Shown piece by piece: positions 46,346 to 53,811 of a DNA stretch of 64,000 nucleotides (positions are counted from its first letter, which is position 1; each line of letters starts with the position of its first letter). The stretch is from Desulfomonile tiedjei DSM 6799. GTDB lineage: Bacteria; Desulfobacterota; Desulfomonilia; Desulfomonilales; Desulfomonilaceae. The notes beneath the pieces were generated by a model, which saw only the letters and a list, made by a program, of their open reading frames with translations, was not told the DNA's origin and did no database searches. The DNA is taken from NCBI RefSeq assembly GCF_000266945.1, contig NC_018025.1, positions 4,654,001-4,718,000 of the forward strand. Reading direction: 5' to 3'. The position numbers and the translations under genes are program-made.

Positions 46346-46591
46346 ATGAGAACAACATTATCAATAGACGATGACGTGATCGAAAGGGCGAAGGCAATTG
46401 CAGCTAAACTCCGCAGGCCATTCAGAGCGGTTGTAAATGACGCTCTTCGTGCCGGTCTTGACCAAATGGAGAAGCCTGCAAGAAAGCGTGCCTATAGAAC
46501 GGAACCTCACGCCATGGGCCTTCGATCCGGTCGTAATCTGGATAATATTCAAGAATTGTTGGCTCAGATCGAAGGAGAGGACTTCCGTTGA
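46346..46591 (+). CDS. VapB-type antitoxin
   Basis: About 81 residues from the ATG at 46346 (MRTTLSIDDDVIERAKAIAAK), a typical RHH-type VapB/CopG N-terminus; earlier ATGs at 46322, 46334 and 46337 are possible. The C-terminal part (SGRNLDNIQELLAQIEGED) is the usual toxin-wrapping tail. DNA-binding N-terminus represses the operon; the C-terminus masks VapC. It overlaps the toxin start by 4 nt. Confidence 0.8.
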   Translation: MRTTLSIDDDVIERAKAIAAKLRRPFRAVVNDALRAGLDQMEKPARKRAYRTEPHAMGLRSGRNLDNIQELLAQIEGEDFR

Positions 46592-47016
46592 TTCTCGTCG
46601 ATGCCAACATTCTTCTGTATGCGGAAGACTCTCTTCACCCTCGTCACGAGCAAGCCCGCTCATGGTGGGATACCCAGCTATCCGGCACTGAAACTGTATG
46701 TCTATGCTGGACGGTTCTCTGCGCATTTATTCGGATAGGAACCAATTCGAGGGTTTTTGAAACACCTCTTTCTCTCGAACAAGCACTTGCTCGTGTCCAG
46801 AGTTGGCTGGACCAGCCATGTACACGCATCATTCGTCCAACTGAACGTCACTGGACTATTCTTCAGCAAATGCTAGTGGAAGGTCAGGCCGTTGCCAATT
46901 TGGTTACAGATGCACATTTAGCTGCTCTTGCCATCGAACATGGCTGCGAGTTGGCCTCCACCGATTCTGATTTTGCACGTTTCACCAAGCTGAAGTGGAA
47001 GAATCCTCTCATCTGA
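46588..47016 (+). CDS. VapC-type PIN-domain toxin
   Basis: 142-residue PIN-domain ribonuclease. Asp5 in MILVDANILLY is the first catalytic acid; TDAHLAALAIEHGCELASTDSDFARF holds the later acidic cluster. VapC toxins cleave specific RNAs such as initiator tRNA. The start is a TTG overlapping the antitoxin stop (TTGA), typical of translationally coupled pairs. Adjacent to the VapB gene just described. Confidence 0.85.
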   Translation: MILVDANILLYAEDSLHPRHEQARSWWDTQLSGTETVCLCWTVLCAFIRIGTNSRVFETPLSLEQALARVQSWLDQPCTRIIRPTERHWTILQQMLVEGQAVANLVTDAHLAALAIEHGCELASTDSDFARFTKLKWKNPLI

Positions 47017-47275
47017 CCGATCCATCCCAAATTCGTTCCTTAGAGATGTTCTCTGATCTAGAGCGGGGATGTTCCCCAACGATCTAGAGCAAAGATAGTA
47101 CTTGACCGGTGCAGAATCGGTGAGTTACGGTAATTACTAGAAATTCGTTTCATTCATCGCCGCAACGAGACCAAGGTCCCCCAACTACCTGGAGATTTCT
47201 CATCAGTGGTCAAAATGGCCAATCTTTTCTGGAGAAACCGAAACTGTTATTCAATAGCAGATGGGCCGGAGAAAC

Positions 47276-47575
47276 ATGAAAATGACTCGCGATGAAATCT
47301 TAAACATACTGGAAAAAAACCGGGACGCCATCCGTGGCTTTGGCGTTCGCCGCCTGGGAATTTTCGGCTCGTACGCCCGCGATGAACAGACGGAAACCAG
47401 CGACATGGATTTTCTCGTTGAGTTTGAGATAGCCAGTTTCGATAACTACTTCGACCTGAAATTCTTCCTGGAAGGCCTTTTTGAACGTCCGGTCGATCTT
47501 GTCATATCGGATAGCATCAAGCCCCGAATTAGATCCACAATTCTCGAAGAGACCGTCTATGCAGCGGGATTATAG
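47276..47575 (+). CDS. MNT-type minimal nucleotidyltransferase (MntA-like)
   Basis: 99 residues from the ATG at 47276 (GGAG upstream; the frame opens at 47261). Signature GSYARDEQTETSDMDFLVEF: G31-S32 and the metal-binding D43/D45. In the MntA-HepT toxin-antitoxin system such proteins AMPylate and neutralise a HEPN toxin encoded next to them. The HEPN gene here is reduced to its first codons (next entry). Confidence 0.82.
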   Translation: MKMTRDEILNILEKNRDAIRGFGVRRLGIFGSYARDEQTETSDMDFLVEFEIASFDNYFDLKFFLEGLFERPVDLVISDSIKPRIRSTILEETVYAAGL

Positions 47576-47654
47576 GTCGTACATGGCCACGATTTGCGGC
47601 TCATTAAAACTAATAAATTGGATCAATGAGACCGGGAGTCAGAAAAATGCTTAA
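47559..47654 (+). pseudogene. Truncated HEPN (DUF86/HepT-like) reading frame
   Basis: The frame begins MQRDYRSYMATI, overlapping the 3' end of the nucleotidyltransferase gene exactly where HepT toxin genes normally start. It continues only to codon 31 (ending NETGSQKNA) without any HEPN R-x4-6-H motif. The remainder of the gene appears to have been replaced by the SIR2-domain gene. The assignment rests on position and the MQRDYR start, so it is tentative. Confidence 0.5.
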
Positions 47655-48900
47655 ACGGGTATCGTTTCTTTTTGGTTCTGGCATTTCGCTTCCCGCTAAA
47701 ATGCCCTCGGTGGATGATATAACGCAAAGCGTTCTCTCAGGATCAGGCATAATGCGGCATACGAACGGAAGATACTACGTTGATCAATCTTGTTGTGGCA
47801 TTATGGCCGAATATGTCGAAAGAGTTGTGAAATTCCTGACGAGGTTATCCGTTGAGATCGAACGCTATTATAATTCTAAGCCGTATTACAACGATACTCC
47901 CCCCGTAAATTATGAAGACCTATACTATTTAGCTCTCCAGATACTTGATAGTGAAATGGGAGAATATGACAATCCGATTGTTCAGCCGTTTGTCGACAAA
48001 ATTCTTCCAGATATCTCCCCGCTCTTGGGCATAGATGAATGCGAAACGAAATGGGAATTTTATAAAATTGCGGAAGAAGCTACCAATTTCATTAGTGATA
48101 CCGTCTGTGGCCTTCTCGAGAGTACCAAACCGACCAACTTGGATTATCTGAATTGCGTCCGCGACGCAAGCTGTGATCTGAAAACATCATTTCTTGAAAT
48201 ATTTACCTTAAATCATGATACCATTCTTGAATCCTATCTTGAAAAACAGAATATCGAATATACCGCCGGATTCGAACCACCAGAAAATGGTTACCATTAT
48301 TGGTCACCAAAGGCGTTTTCTGATTCTTCACATAAAGTGCGGCTGTTTAAGCTTCATGGATCTGTGAACTGGTTCCGATATAAACCTACCGCAGCTACGG
48401 GAATCAACGATCCTGTAGGTATTGCCGATGATGGGCGTCATTGGCTCATCAAATCTCCAAGTGGCGAATTGCGGCGGCGTTATGCTCGTAACCGTGGTCG
48501 CCCTGTACTGCTGGTTGGAACCTTCAACAAAATGCTGGAATATACGAACAGAATTTTCGCTGACCTTTTCTTTGAATTTCGTCGTGCTTTGAGTCAAACA
48601 GATCTTCTGATCGTTTCCGGGTACGGTTTTGGAGATCAAGGCATAAATGCGCAGGTAGTTGAGTGGATGAATTCCTCCAAGAAAAAGAAGATCATAGTAA
48701 TACATCAAGATCCCGATGGCTTGAAATGGCGCTCACGGGGCAACGTTTTGACCAGATGGGATGATTGGGTCAGAGATCGGCAACTTGCGACCATTGAGAA
48801 ATGGATTGAAGATACTTCTTGGGAAGACATTCAGAGCAGGATGGCTGAATTAAGACAGTATTGTGCGAGGCGAACGTCTCGGCAAAGAGACTCTCGCTGA
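47647..48900 (+). CDS. SIR2-like NAD-binding domain protein
   Basis: 417 residues from the ATG at 47647 (GGGAG upstream; an in-frame ATG at 47626 exists). Sirtuin-like NAD-binding motifs are arranged in order: FLFGSGIS (about 8-14), TLNHDTILE (N189, D191), KLHGSVNWF (H237) and SGYGFGDQGIN (about 324-334). Standalone SIR2-domain proteins act in several anti-phage defence systems by hydrolysing NAD+. The middle and C-terminal parts are not assignable to a known effector partner. It replaces the normal HepT position. Confidence 0.8.
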   Translation: MLKRVSFLFGSGISLPAKMPSVDDITQSVLSGSGIMRHTNGRYYVDQSCCGIMAEYVERVVKFLTRLSVEIERYYNSKPYYNDTPPVNYEDLYYLALQILDSEMGEYDNPIVQPFVDKILPDISPLLGIDECETKWEFYKIAEEATNFISDTVCGLLESTKPTNLDYLNCVRDASCDLKTSFLEIFTLNHDTILESYLEKQNIEYTAGFEPPENGYHYWSPKAFSDSSHKVRLFKLHGSVNWFRYKPTAATGINDPVGIADDGRHWLIKSPSGELRRRYARNRGRPVLLVGTFNKMLEYTNRIFADLFFEFRRALSQTDLLIVSGYGFGDQGINAQVVEWMNSSKKKKIIVIHQDPDGLKWRSRGNVLTRWDDWVRDRQLATIEKWIEDTSWEDIQSRMAELRQYCARRTSRQRDSR

Positions 48901-48933
48901 CGCGACTTCTTTTGGTAACCTGCAACCGAGAAG

Positions 48934-49557
48934 CTACCATTTTGCCGGTTTGTGAATATTCGTTCCCGGAATCGGGTCTGGGAGCTGGGATATTCGCAGA
49001 ACTCCCTCTCTTATTTTCCCCACGAAATCGGCATATTTGATCAATTGCCGCGATTGAGGATTCTTATGAGGAGTAATCACTCCTATGCGTTTCTTGTTTT
49101 GAGATCTCACCAGCTTCAAAGGCTCCGCTAGATCGCTATCATTAGAAATCAAGACAGCGCAGTCATACGAATCCAGCCAGGCGTCATTCAGTAAATGGAC
49201 TGCCAAGTTGACATCAGATCCCTTTTCTTCAGTTTTTATGACTTTTATACGCGGTGGACCTTCCGATCGATCTGCTAAAGGTGCCCAAACGGGATGGCTC
49301 AAGAAATGCCCATAGTAGATCTCTACTTCTGGCAGATAAGCTTGCAGTGCCCGCAGAAAAGTTTGTTGCCGAATATATTTGTCAGGGTCATGTGGAGTGG
49401 GTCGAACGCGAGCTGTAAAATACTTGATTTTGAGAATGTCATGGTGAGGTTTGAGGATGTGCTTGCAGAGAGCCCTAAAATCGAGCCACTTGTAATGAGT
49501 ACCCCGGACTGCCCCATAGTAGAGATTGAAGCCGTCTATGTAAACGTAGGTTCTCAA
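48934..49557 (-). CDS. NYN (LabA-like PIN) domain protein
   Basis: 207-residue protein of the NYN/LabA family of PIN-like nucleases. D8 and N11 in YVYIDGFNLYYG, the EKGSDVNLAVHLL core and AVLISNDSDLAEPL provide the conserved acids. Bacterial NYN proteins are predicted ribonucleases. The start is most likely the TTG at 49557. It lies convergent to the SIR2 gene and beside tmRNA, within the accessory stretch. Confidence 0.82.
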   Translation of the reverse strand: MRTYVYIDGFNLYYGAVRGTHYKWLDFRALCKHILKPHHDILKIKYFTARVRPTPHDPDKYIRQQTFLRALQAYLPEVEIYYGHFLSHPVWAPLADRSEGPPRIKVIKTEEKGSDVNLAVHLLNDAWLDSYDCAVLISNDSDLAEPLKLVRSQNKKRIGVITPHKNPQSRQLIKYADFVGKIREGVLRISQLPDPIPGTNIHKPAKW

Positions 49558-49577
49558 TAAGCAGCCTCAAATAAGCA

Positions 49578-49596
49578 GGGGCCCCAGAAGGGCCCC
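49578..49596. terminator. Hairpin between the NYN gene and tmRNA
   Basis: GGGGCCC-CAGAA-GGGCCCC, a perfect 7-bp G+C stem with a 5-nt loop, without a T-run. Its position upstream of the NYN start and 3' to ssrA suggests a terminator for leftward ssrA transcripts. Confidence 0.4.
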
Positions 49597-49746
49597 GCGC
49601 CCCATCGTCGAAACGAATGGGGGGAATATACATCAAATTCGACACCAATTAGACCGGAATCGTTCTGACAAGTCAAGCAATTATGAGAAACCCAGCATCC
49701 TACGTCTTTTTTCACGAATAATATTCATAATACTGACGATTTCATC

Positions 49747-50101
49747 TGGTGGAGGCGGCGGGAATCGAACCCGCGTCCGGAAATCTTCAGCCGAAGGCCT
49801 CTACATGCTTATTCCGAGTTTTGATTCTCGTCCGTTGGGACCCCCTCGGAAAAGGTTCCCTTCAGACCAGCCCGCTAGGTGTTTCGCCTCATCTCCAACA
49901 GGCACGGAAACTCGGCTATCCTGCTGCCCTCACTTCTTCCATCCCCACAGGAAAGAAACGGAGAAGTGCTAGCCTTACGCGGCTAGAGCGTACTCGTAAT
50001 CGTTGGCGAGTATCTTTTTTTACCGGCGGTTTTACGAGTCACCGGAGTGCTCGACATGCAGCCTTGACCTCAACTATCCCCGTCGAAACCAGGTCGCCCC
50101 C
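49747..50101 (-). ncRNA. ssrA: Transfer-messenger RNA (tmRNA)
   Basis: Leftward 355-nt gene. The 5' end is GGGGGCGACCTGGTTTCGAC and the 3' end reads CGCGGGTTCGATTCCCGCCG with CCTCCACCA, a tRNA-Ala-like acceptor arm with a T-loop and encoded CCA. GGGGGCG pairs with CGCCTCC (one G-U). The internal tag reads A-N-D-Y-E-Y-A-L-A-A then stop, codons 50007 to 49975. tmRNA rescues stalled ribosomes with SmpB, encoded immediately upstream. Confidence 0.95.
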
Positions 50102-50187
50102 TTTCGAAGATGGGAAATATTAAGATCGCTTTAGTGAAGACACTCGCAGAGCCTTTTTGTTTCCTCTAGCTCACAATAAAAATGAGA

Positions 50188-50661
50188 CTATGAGGATCTC
50201 TGGCGATACTTCACCAGACGTTCCAGTTCTCTGCGCTGGTCTTTCTTCTTAATGGTTTCTCGCTTGTCGTAGGTTTTCTTGCCCCTCGCGAGAGCCATTT
50301 CCACTTTGACCCTACCACGCTTGAAGTACATTTTCAATGGTATGAGCGAAAAGCCTCGCTCCGCTACCTTCCCGGTGAGCCTTTTCAACTCTCGTTTGTG
50401 GATCAACAACTTGCGGTCGCGAAGAGGCTCGTGGTTCTCCCGATTCGCCTGTGCATATGGAGAAATATGAGCATCCACCAGAAAAAGCTCTCCATCGACA
50501 ATCTTGCCGTACGAATCCGAAAGATTGGCCTTGCCGCTCCTGAGAGATTTTACTTCCGAACCGAGTAGACTGATCCCTGCTTCAAAGGTGTCTTCAATCT
50601 CAAAATTGAAAAACGCCTTCCGGTTCTTGCAGATCAGCTTTATGCCGTCGTTTTGCGTCAT
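50188..50661 (-). CDS. smpB: SsrA-binding protein SmpB
   Basis: 157 residues; binds the tRNA-like domain of tmRNA. The family blocks NRKAFFNFEIEDTFEAGISLLGSEVKSLR, GELFLVDAHISPY and LIPLKMYFKRGRVKVEMALARGKK are intact, with the basic C-terminal tail KTYDKRETIKKKDQRRELER that probes the empty mRNA channel. Lies between EI (6 nt upstream) and ssrA. Confidence 0.97.
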   Translation of the reverse strand: MTQNDGIKLICKNRKAFFNFEIEDTFEAGISLLGSEVKSLRSGKANLSDSYGKIVDGELFLVDAHISPYAQANRENHEPLRDRKLLIHKRELKRLTGKVAERGFSLIPLKMYFKRGRVKVEMALARGKKTYDKRETIKKKDQRRELERLVKYRQRSS

Positions 50662-50667
50662 AGAGAA

Positions 50668-52506
50668 CTATTGATTCTGATCGATAAAATAGTCTTTGGG
50701 GAATCGTTTCCTGATCCAGGACTCGAGGAAACCGTGGATCTCCCGGGCGTCACTCATCTGGAACGCCTGCCAGGTCAGCTCCCGGCATTCGTCCATACTG
50801 ATCGATCGGATGAGTTTCTTCACCAAGGGGATTGCAAGAGCATTCATGGAAAGCTCGTCCAGACCGAGACCCAGGAGAATCGGGGTGTTCACAGGATCAC
50901 CGGCCATTTCTCCGCACATTGCCACGTGAATGCCTCCAGCCTGGCCTGCACTCACTATCTGCCGTATCAATCTCAGGATGGCTGGATGAAGCGTATCATA
51001 CAGATAATTAACATGTTCGTTCACGCGGTCTATCGCAAGAGCATATTGAATGAGGTCGTTGGTTCCTATGCTGAAGAAATCGACCTCCTTGGCCAAGAGA
51101 TCGGCGATCGCCACCGCAGAAGGAACTTCCACCAGAATCCCCAGCTTTACGTCATTACCGTATGATAGACCTTCGCTTCTGAGCTCTTCCTTTACGGTTT
51201 CAAGAAGCTTCTTCGTGGCAAACAACTCTGGAAGGCACGAGATCATAGGAATCAGCAATTTGCAGTTGCCGTAAACCGCAGCTCGATAGATTGCACGCAG
51301 TTGGGTTTTGAAGAGGTCAGTCCTGCTCAGACAAAGCCGGATCGCCCTGAATCCCAGAGCCGGATTCGTCTCATGCGGAGTATCCAGACTTACTGCAATC
51401 TTGTCACCGCCTATGTCGAGGGTACGGATGGTAACCGGTTTCGGAGCATGGTGTTCCAGAACGTGTCGATATGCTTGAAACTGCTCCTCTTCGGATGGTA
51501 GATCCGGTCTTCCCAGGAAAAGATACTCTGTTCGGAACAGTCCTATACCTTCAGCTCCATGGGAATAGGCAATGTCAATCTCGTCCACCAGCTCAATGTT
51601 CGCGGAAATACGAACAGACCTCGATCCGTCCCGTGTAACCGCGGGCAGACGGCCGTAGGTCATGAGAGATTGCTGGTATTTCTTATAAAGCTCTTGTCTT
51701 TCCCGATACCTGAAGATTACGTCCGGATCGGGGTTGATAATGAGCACTCCCGTACTGCCGTCGACTATGATCGTGTCCCCGGTTTGTACCTGCTTGCTGA
51801 TCTTCTCCAAACCGGTGACAGCAGGGATCTTCAAGGATCTGGCCATAATCGCGGTATGAGAGGTTCTACCCCCCATATCTATGGCAAATCCGAGCACGCA
51901 TTCTCTTCTGATCTGAGCAGTATCTGCCGGAGACAAATCTTGCGACACTATGATGGAATTCGGCGGTAACTGATGGATTTTCTTTTCGGTAGCAATGCCC
52001 ATCAGAATACGGAGCACGCGTTCGCCGACAAAATGAATGTCTCTCGCCCGTTCCTTCAGGTACTCATCTTCAATGGTGTCGAACGCTGAGGTTATCTTGA
52101 GCATTATCTCGGACAATGCCCATTCCGCATTCTGCTTCTCGGATGCGATGGCCTGCTTTGTGCCTTCGTAGAACATCCTGTCCTTCAGGAGCAGAATGTG
52201 CGTATCCAGGATGTAGGCGTGATCCCCCAGGGGATGATGCGGTCCTATGTGACCCTTGATGGACTTTATGCGTTCAGCCGCGGTTTTGACCGCACCCTCG
52301 AACCTGATAATTTCCGCAGGTACTTCCTCAGGTTTCAGCATGCGTTTGGGACAGATTTCCGTTGTCAAACGTTCGATAACAACGGCCTGACCGATTCCGA
52401 TGCCGCCGGATACTCCAACCCCCCGCATCAATTTGTTCTTGTCGTTCTCGTTCGCTTTAGGCGACGTACGGTTTTTTTTCCCGCTAACCTTTTTCGGGCT
52501 CTTCAT
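50668..52506 (-). CDS. ptsI: PTS enzyme I
   Basis: Phosphoenolpyruvate-protein phosphotransferase of the sugar PTS. The active-site His is H217 in MGGRTSHTAIMARSL. The PEP-binding C-terminal domain shows GIGLFRTEYLFLGR, CKLLIPMISCLPEL, DFFSIGTNDLIQYALAIDR and the catalytic Cys in HVAMCGEMAGD. N-terminal 25 residues are Lys/Asn-rich and nonconserved. Length 612 is slightly above average. Overlaps the HPr gene, suggesting coupled expression. Confidence 0.95.
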   Translation of the reverse strand: MKSPKKVSGKKNRTSPKANENDKNKLMRGVGVSGGIGIGQAVVIERLTTEICPKRMLKPEEVPAEIIRFEGAVKTAAERIKSIKGHIGPHHPLGDHAYILDTHILLLKDRMFYEGTKQAIASEKQNAEWALSEIMLKITSAFDTIEDEYLKERARDIHFVGERVLRILMGIATEKKIHQLPPNSIIVSQDLSPADTAQIRRECVLGFAIDMGGRTSHTAIMARSLKIPAVTGLEKISKQVQTGDTIIVDGSTGVLIINPDPDVIFRYRERQELYKKYQQSLMTYGRLPAVTRDGSRSVRISANIELVDEIDIAYSHGAEGIGLFRTEYLFLGRPDLPSEEEQFQAYRHVLEHHAPKPVTIRTLDIGGDKIAVSLDTPHETNPALGFRAIRLCLSRTDLFKTQLRAIYRAAVYGNCKLLIPMISCLPELFATKKLLETVKEELRSEGLSYGNDVKLGILVEVPSAVAIADLLAKEVDFFSIGTNDLIQYALAIDRVNEHVNYLYDTLHPAILRLIRQIVSAGQAGGIHVAMCGEMAGDPVNTPILLGLGLDELSMNALAIPLVKKLIRSISMDECRELTWQAFQMSDAREIHGFLESWIRKRFPKDYFIDQNQ

Positions 52507-52771
52507 TTTGAATTAATCGACTGATCTCCTGGATTGCTTGCTCGGAATCCGGGCCGTAAGCTCGTACAGTTATCTCGCACCCGGGCGTCGCAGCTAAAAG
52601 AAGTAATCCTAACACACTTCTTGCATCAACTTCCACTCCATCTTTCACCAACGTGACCTGTGAAGAATAATTCTGCATAGCCTGTACCATCATAGTGGCC
52701 ACTCTTGCATGAAGCCCCAATTCGTTGCTCACCGTGAGCTTGGTTTCTAAGAGTTCGTAATTCAGAATCAT
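52484..52771 (-). CDS. ptsH: HPr phosphocarrier protein
   Basis: 95 residues: phosphorylated by EI on H21 (NELGLHARVA). The Ser corresponding to regulatory Ser46 is S52 (ARSVLGLLLLAA). C-terminal helix and length are typical. It overlaps ptsI by 23 nt and the EIID gene by 4 nt, one operon. No HPr kinase gene is in the window. Confidence 0.93.
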   Translation of the reverse strand: MILNYELLETKLTVSNELGLHARVATMMVQAMQNYSSQVTLVKDGVEVDARSVLGLLLLAATPGCEITVRAYGPDSEQAIQEISRLIQNEEPEKG

Positions 52772-53559
52772 ACTACCAGCATCCCCGTTTGAAGAAATAC
52801 GAATATGGAAAACACGCCCAATGCAATCAAGTAAATGACTGCTGCAGGAGGCATCTGCAGACGAAAGAGAGCTACAGCAGCCAAAGCGGCAACAAACAGC
52901 CCGCCTCCGGCCACCAATCTCACTGAGACTTCCGGCACCGGTACTTTCATGCCCAGATACAGGATCAACCCCGTCAAAAGCCCCAGAGCAACCGCAAGGA
53001 CATCCCGAGCCGAGGCAACAATCGCCGCTATTCCCGGACTCTTAAGGATCTGAAGGATCTGAAGGCCTTCCGTCCACCCCATCAGAAACCCTCGACCGCG
53101 GAGAAAAAACTGGGGCAGATTGTACGTTGCCAGCAGTATGACAATGCCAACCACAGATCCGAAAAACAAGAAGCCGAACAACGTCCCGCATACCGCAGCC
53201 AACGGTTTCAGATGACTCCAAAAAAAACGATCGCCATATGCAGCCAAAGTAGCCATGATACGTTTTCTGTAAGGAATGATCGTAGACGGCTCAAGATCAT
53301 GCTCCAGTCTGGCTGTCAAACCGGCTAGAAGCGGTCCCATGCTGGGATGTGTATTCACCGGCTCTAAATGGCGGCGTATTGCTTCTCTCCGCTCTTCCTC
53401 ATCCGGGTATAACCGTTCGAGTGCAGGGAAAAAACAAAATACGAATCCGATATTCTGCTTTTTTTCATAGTTCCACAAGACTTCCATAAGGAAAGATCTC
53501 TCGAAGACTCTCCGGTTAACCCCTCTCATACTGATGGAATCGGAAATCTTATAGCGCAT
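52768..53559 (-). CDS. PTS mannose-family EIID-like protein
   Basis: 263-residue membrane protein of the mannose/fructose/sorbose-family IID component. Diagnostic runs are EVLWNYEKKQNIGFVFCFFPALERLYP (about 26-52), the loop HPSMGPLLAGL, and four or so hydrophobic segments in the C-terminal half. EIID normally works with IIC in the membrane and with IIA and IIB; none is found here. First gene of the leftward operon EIID-HPr-EI-SmpB. Confidence 0.8.
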   Translation of the reverse strand: MRYKISDSISMRGVNRRVFERSFLMEVLWNYEKKQNIGFVFCFFPALERLYPDEEERREAIRRHLEPVNTHPSMGPLLAGLTARLEHDLEPSTIIPYRKRIMATLAAYGDRFFWSHLKPLAAVCGTLFGFLFFGSVVGIVILLATYNLPQFFLRGRGFLMGWTEGLQILQILKSPGIAAIVASARDVLAVALGLLTGLILYLGMKVPVPEVSVRLVAGGGLFVAALAAVALFRLQMPPAAVIYLIALGVFSIFVFLQTGMLVV

Positions 53560-53624
53560 GGAACAAGATTAGACTAGCGTCTCAGACCTGTCAATGGACA
53601 AGAAAACGCGGTTCGGATACGTTT

Positions 53625-53795
53625 TTAATCGTCATGATCGTCGAAATCCTCTATGGTCGGCGGGAGTGGAATCCTCTTTTGAGACTCCGGAGAGGTAACA
53701 GCCGGCGATCGATCCAGTTTGGGAAAATATGCGCACGAGCCAACAACATGGCTCATACAACATAGTAACAAAACTACCGCAACTTTCTTTAACAT
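53625..53795 (-). CDS. Small lipoprotein
   Basis: 56 residues from the ATG at 53795 (MLKKVAVVLLLCCMSHVV), with lipobox VGSC and C21 as the lipidated residue; the remainder is short, Pro-rich and acidic (PPTIEDFDDHDD). A longer frame starting at 53834 overlaps the LpxC-fusion gene. It sits 16 nt after that gene's end on the same strand and may be expressed with it. Function unknown. Confidence 0.6.
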   Translation of the reverse strand: MLKKVAVVLLLCCMSHVVGSCAYFPKLDRSPAVTSPESQKRIPLPPTIEDFDDHDD

Positions 53796-53811
53796 CTGAT
53801 TATCGTGGTGC

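Noticed and set aside
49749-50123. Rightward 124-codon frame over the tmRNA gene
   Set aside because: The sequence is fully explained by tmRNA on the other strand, with the tRNA-like end and tag.
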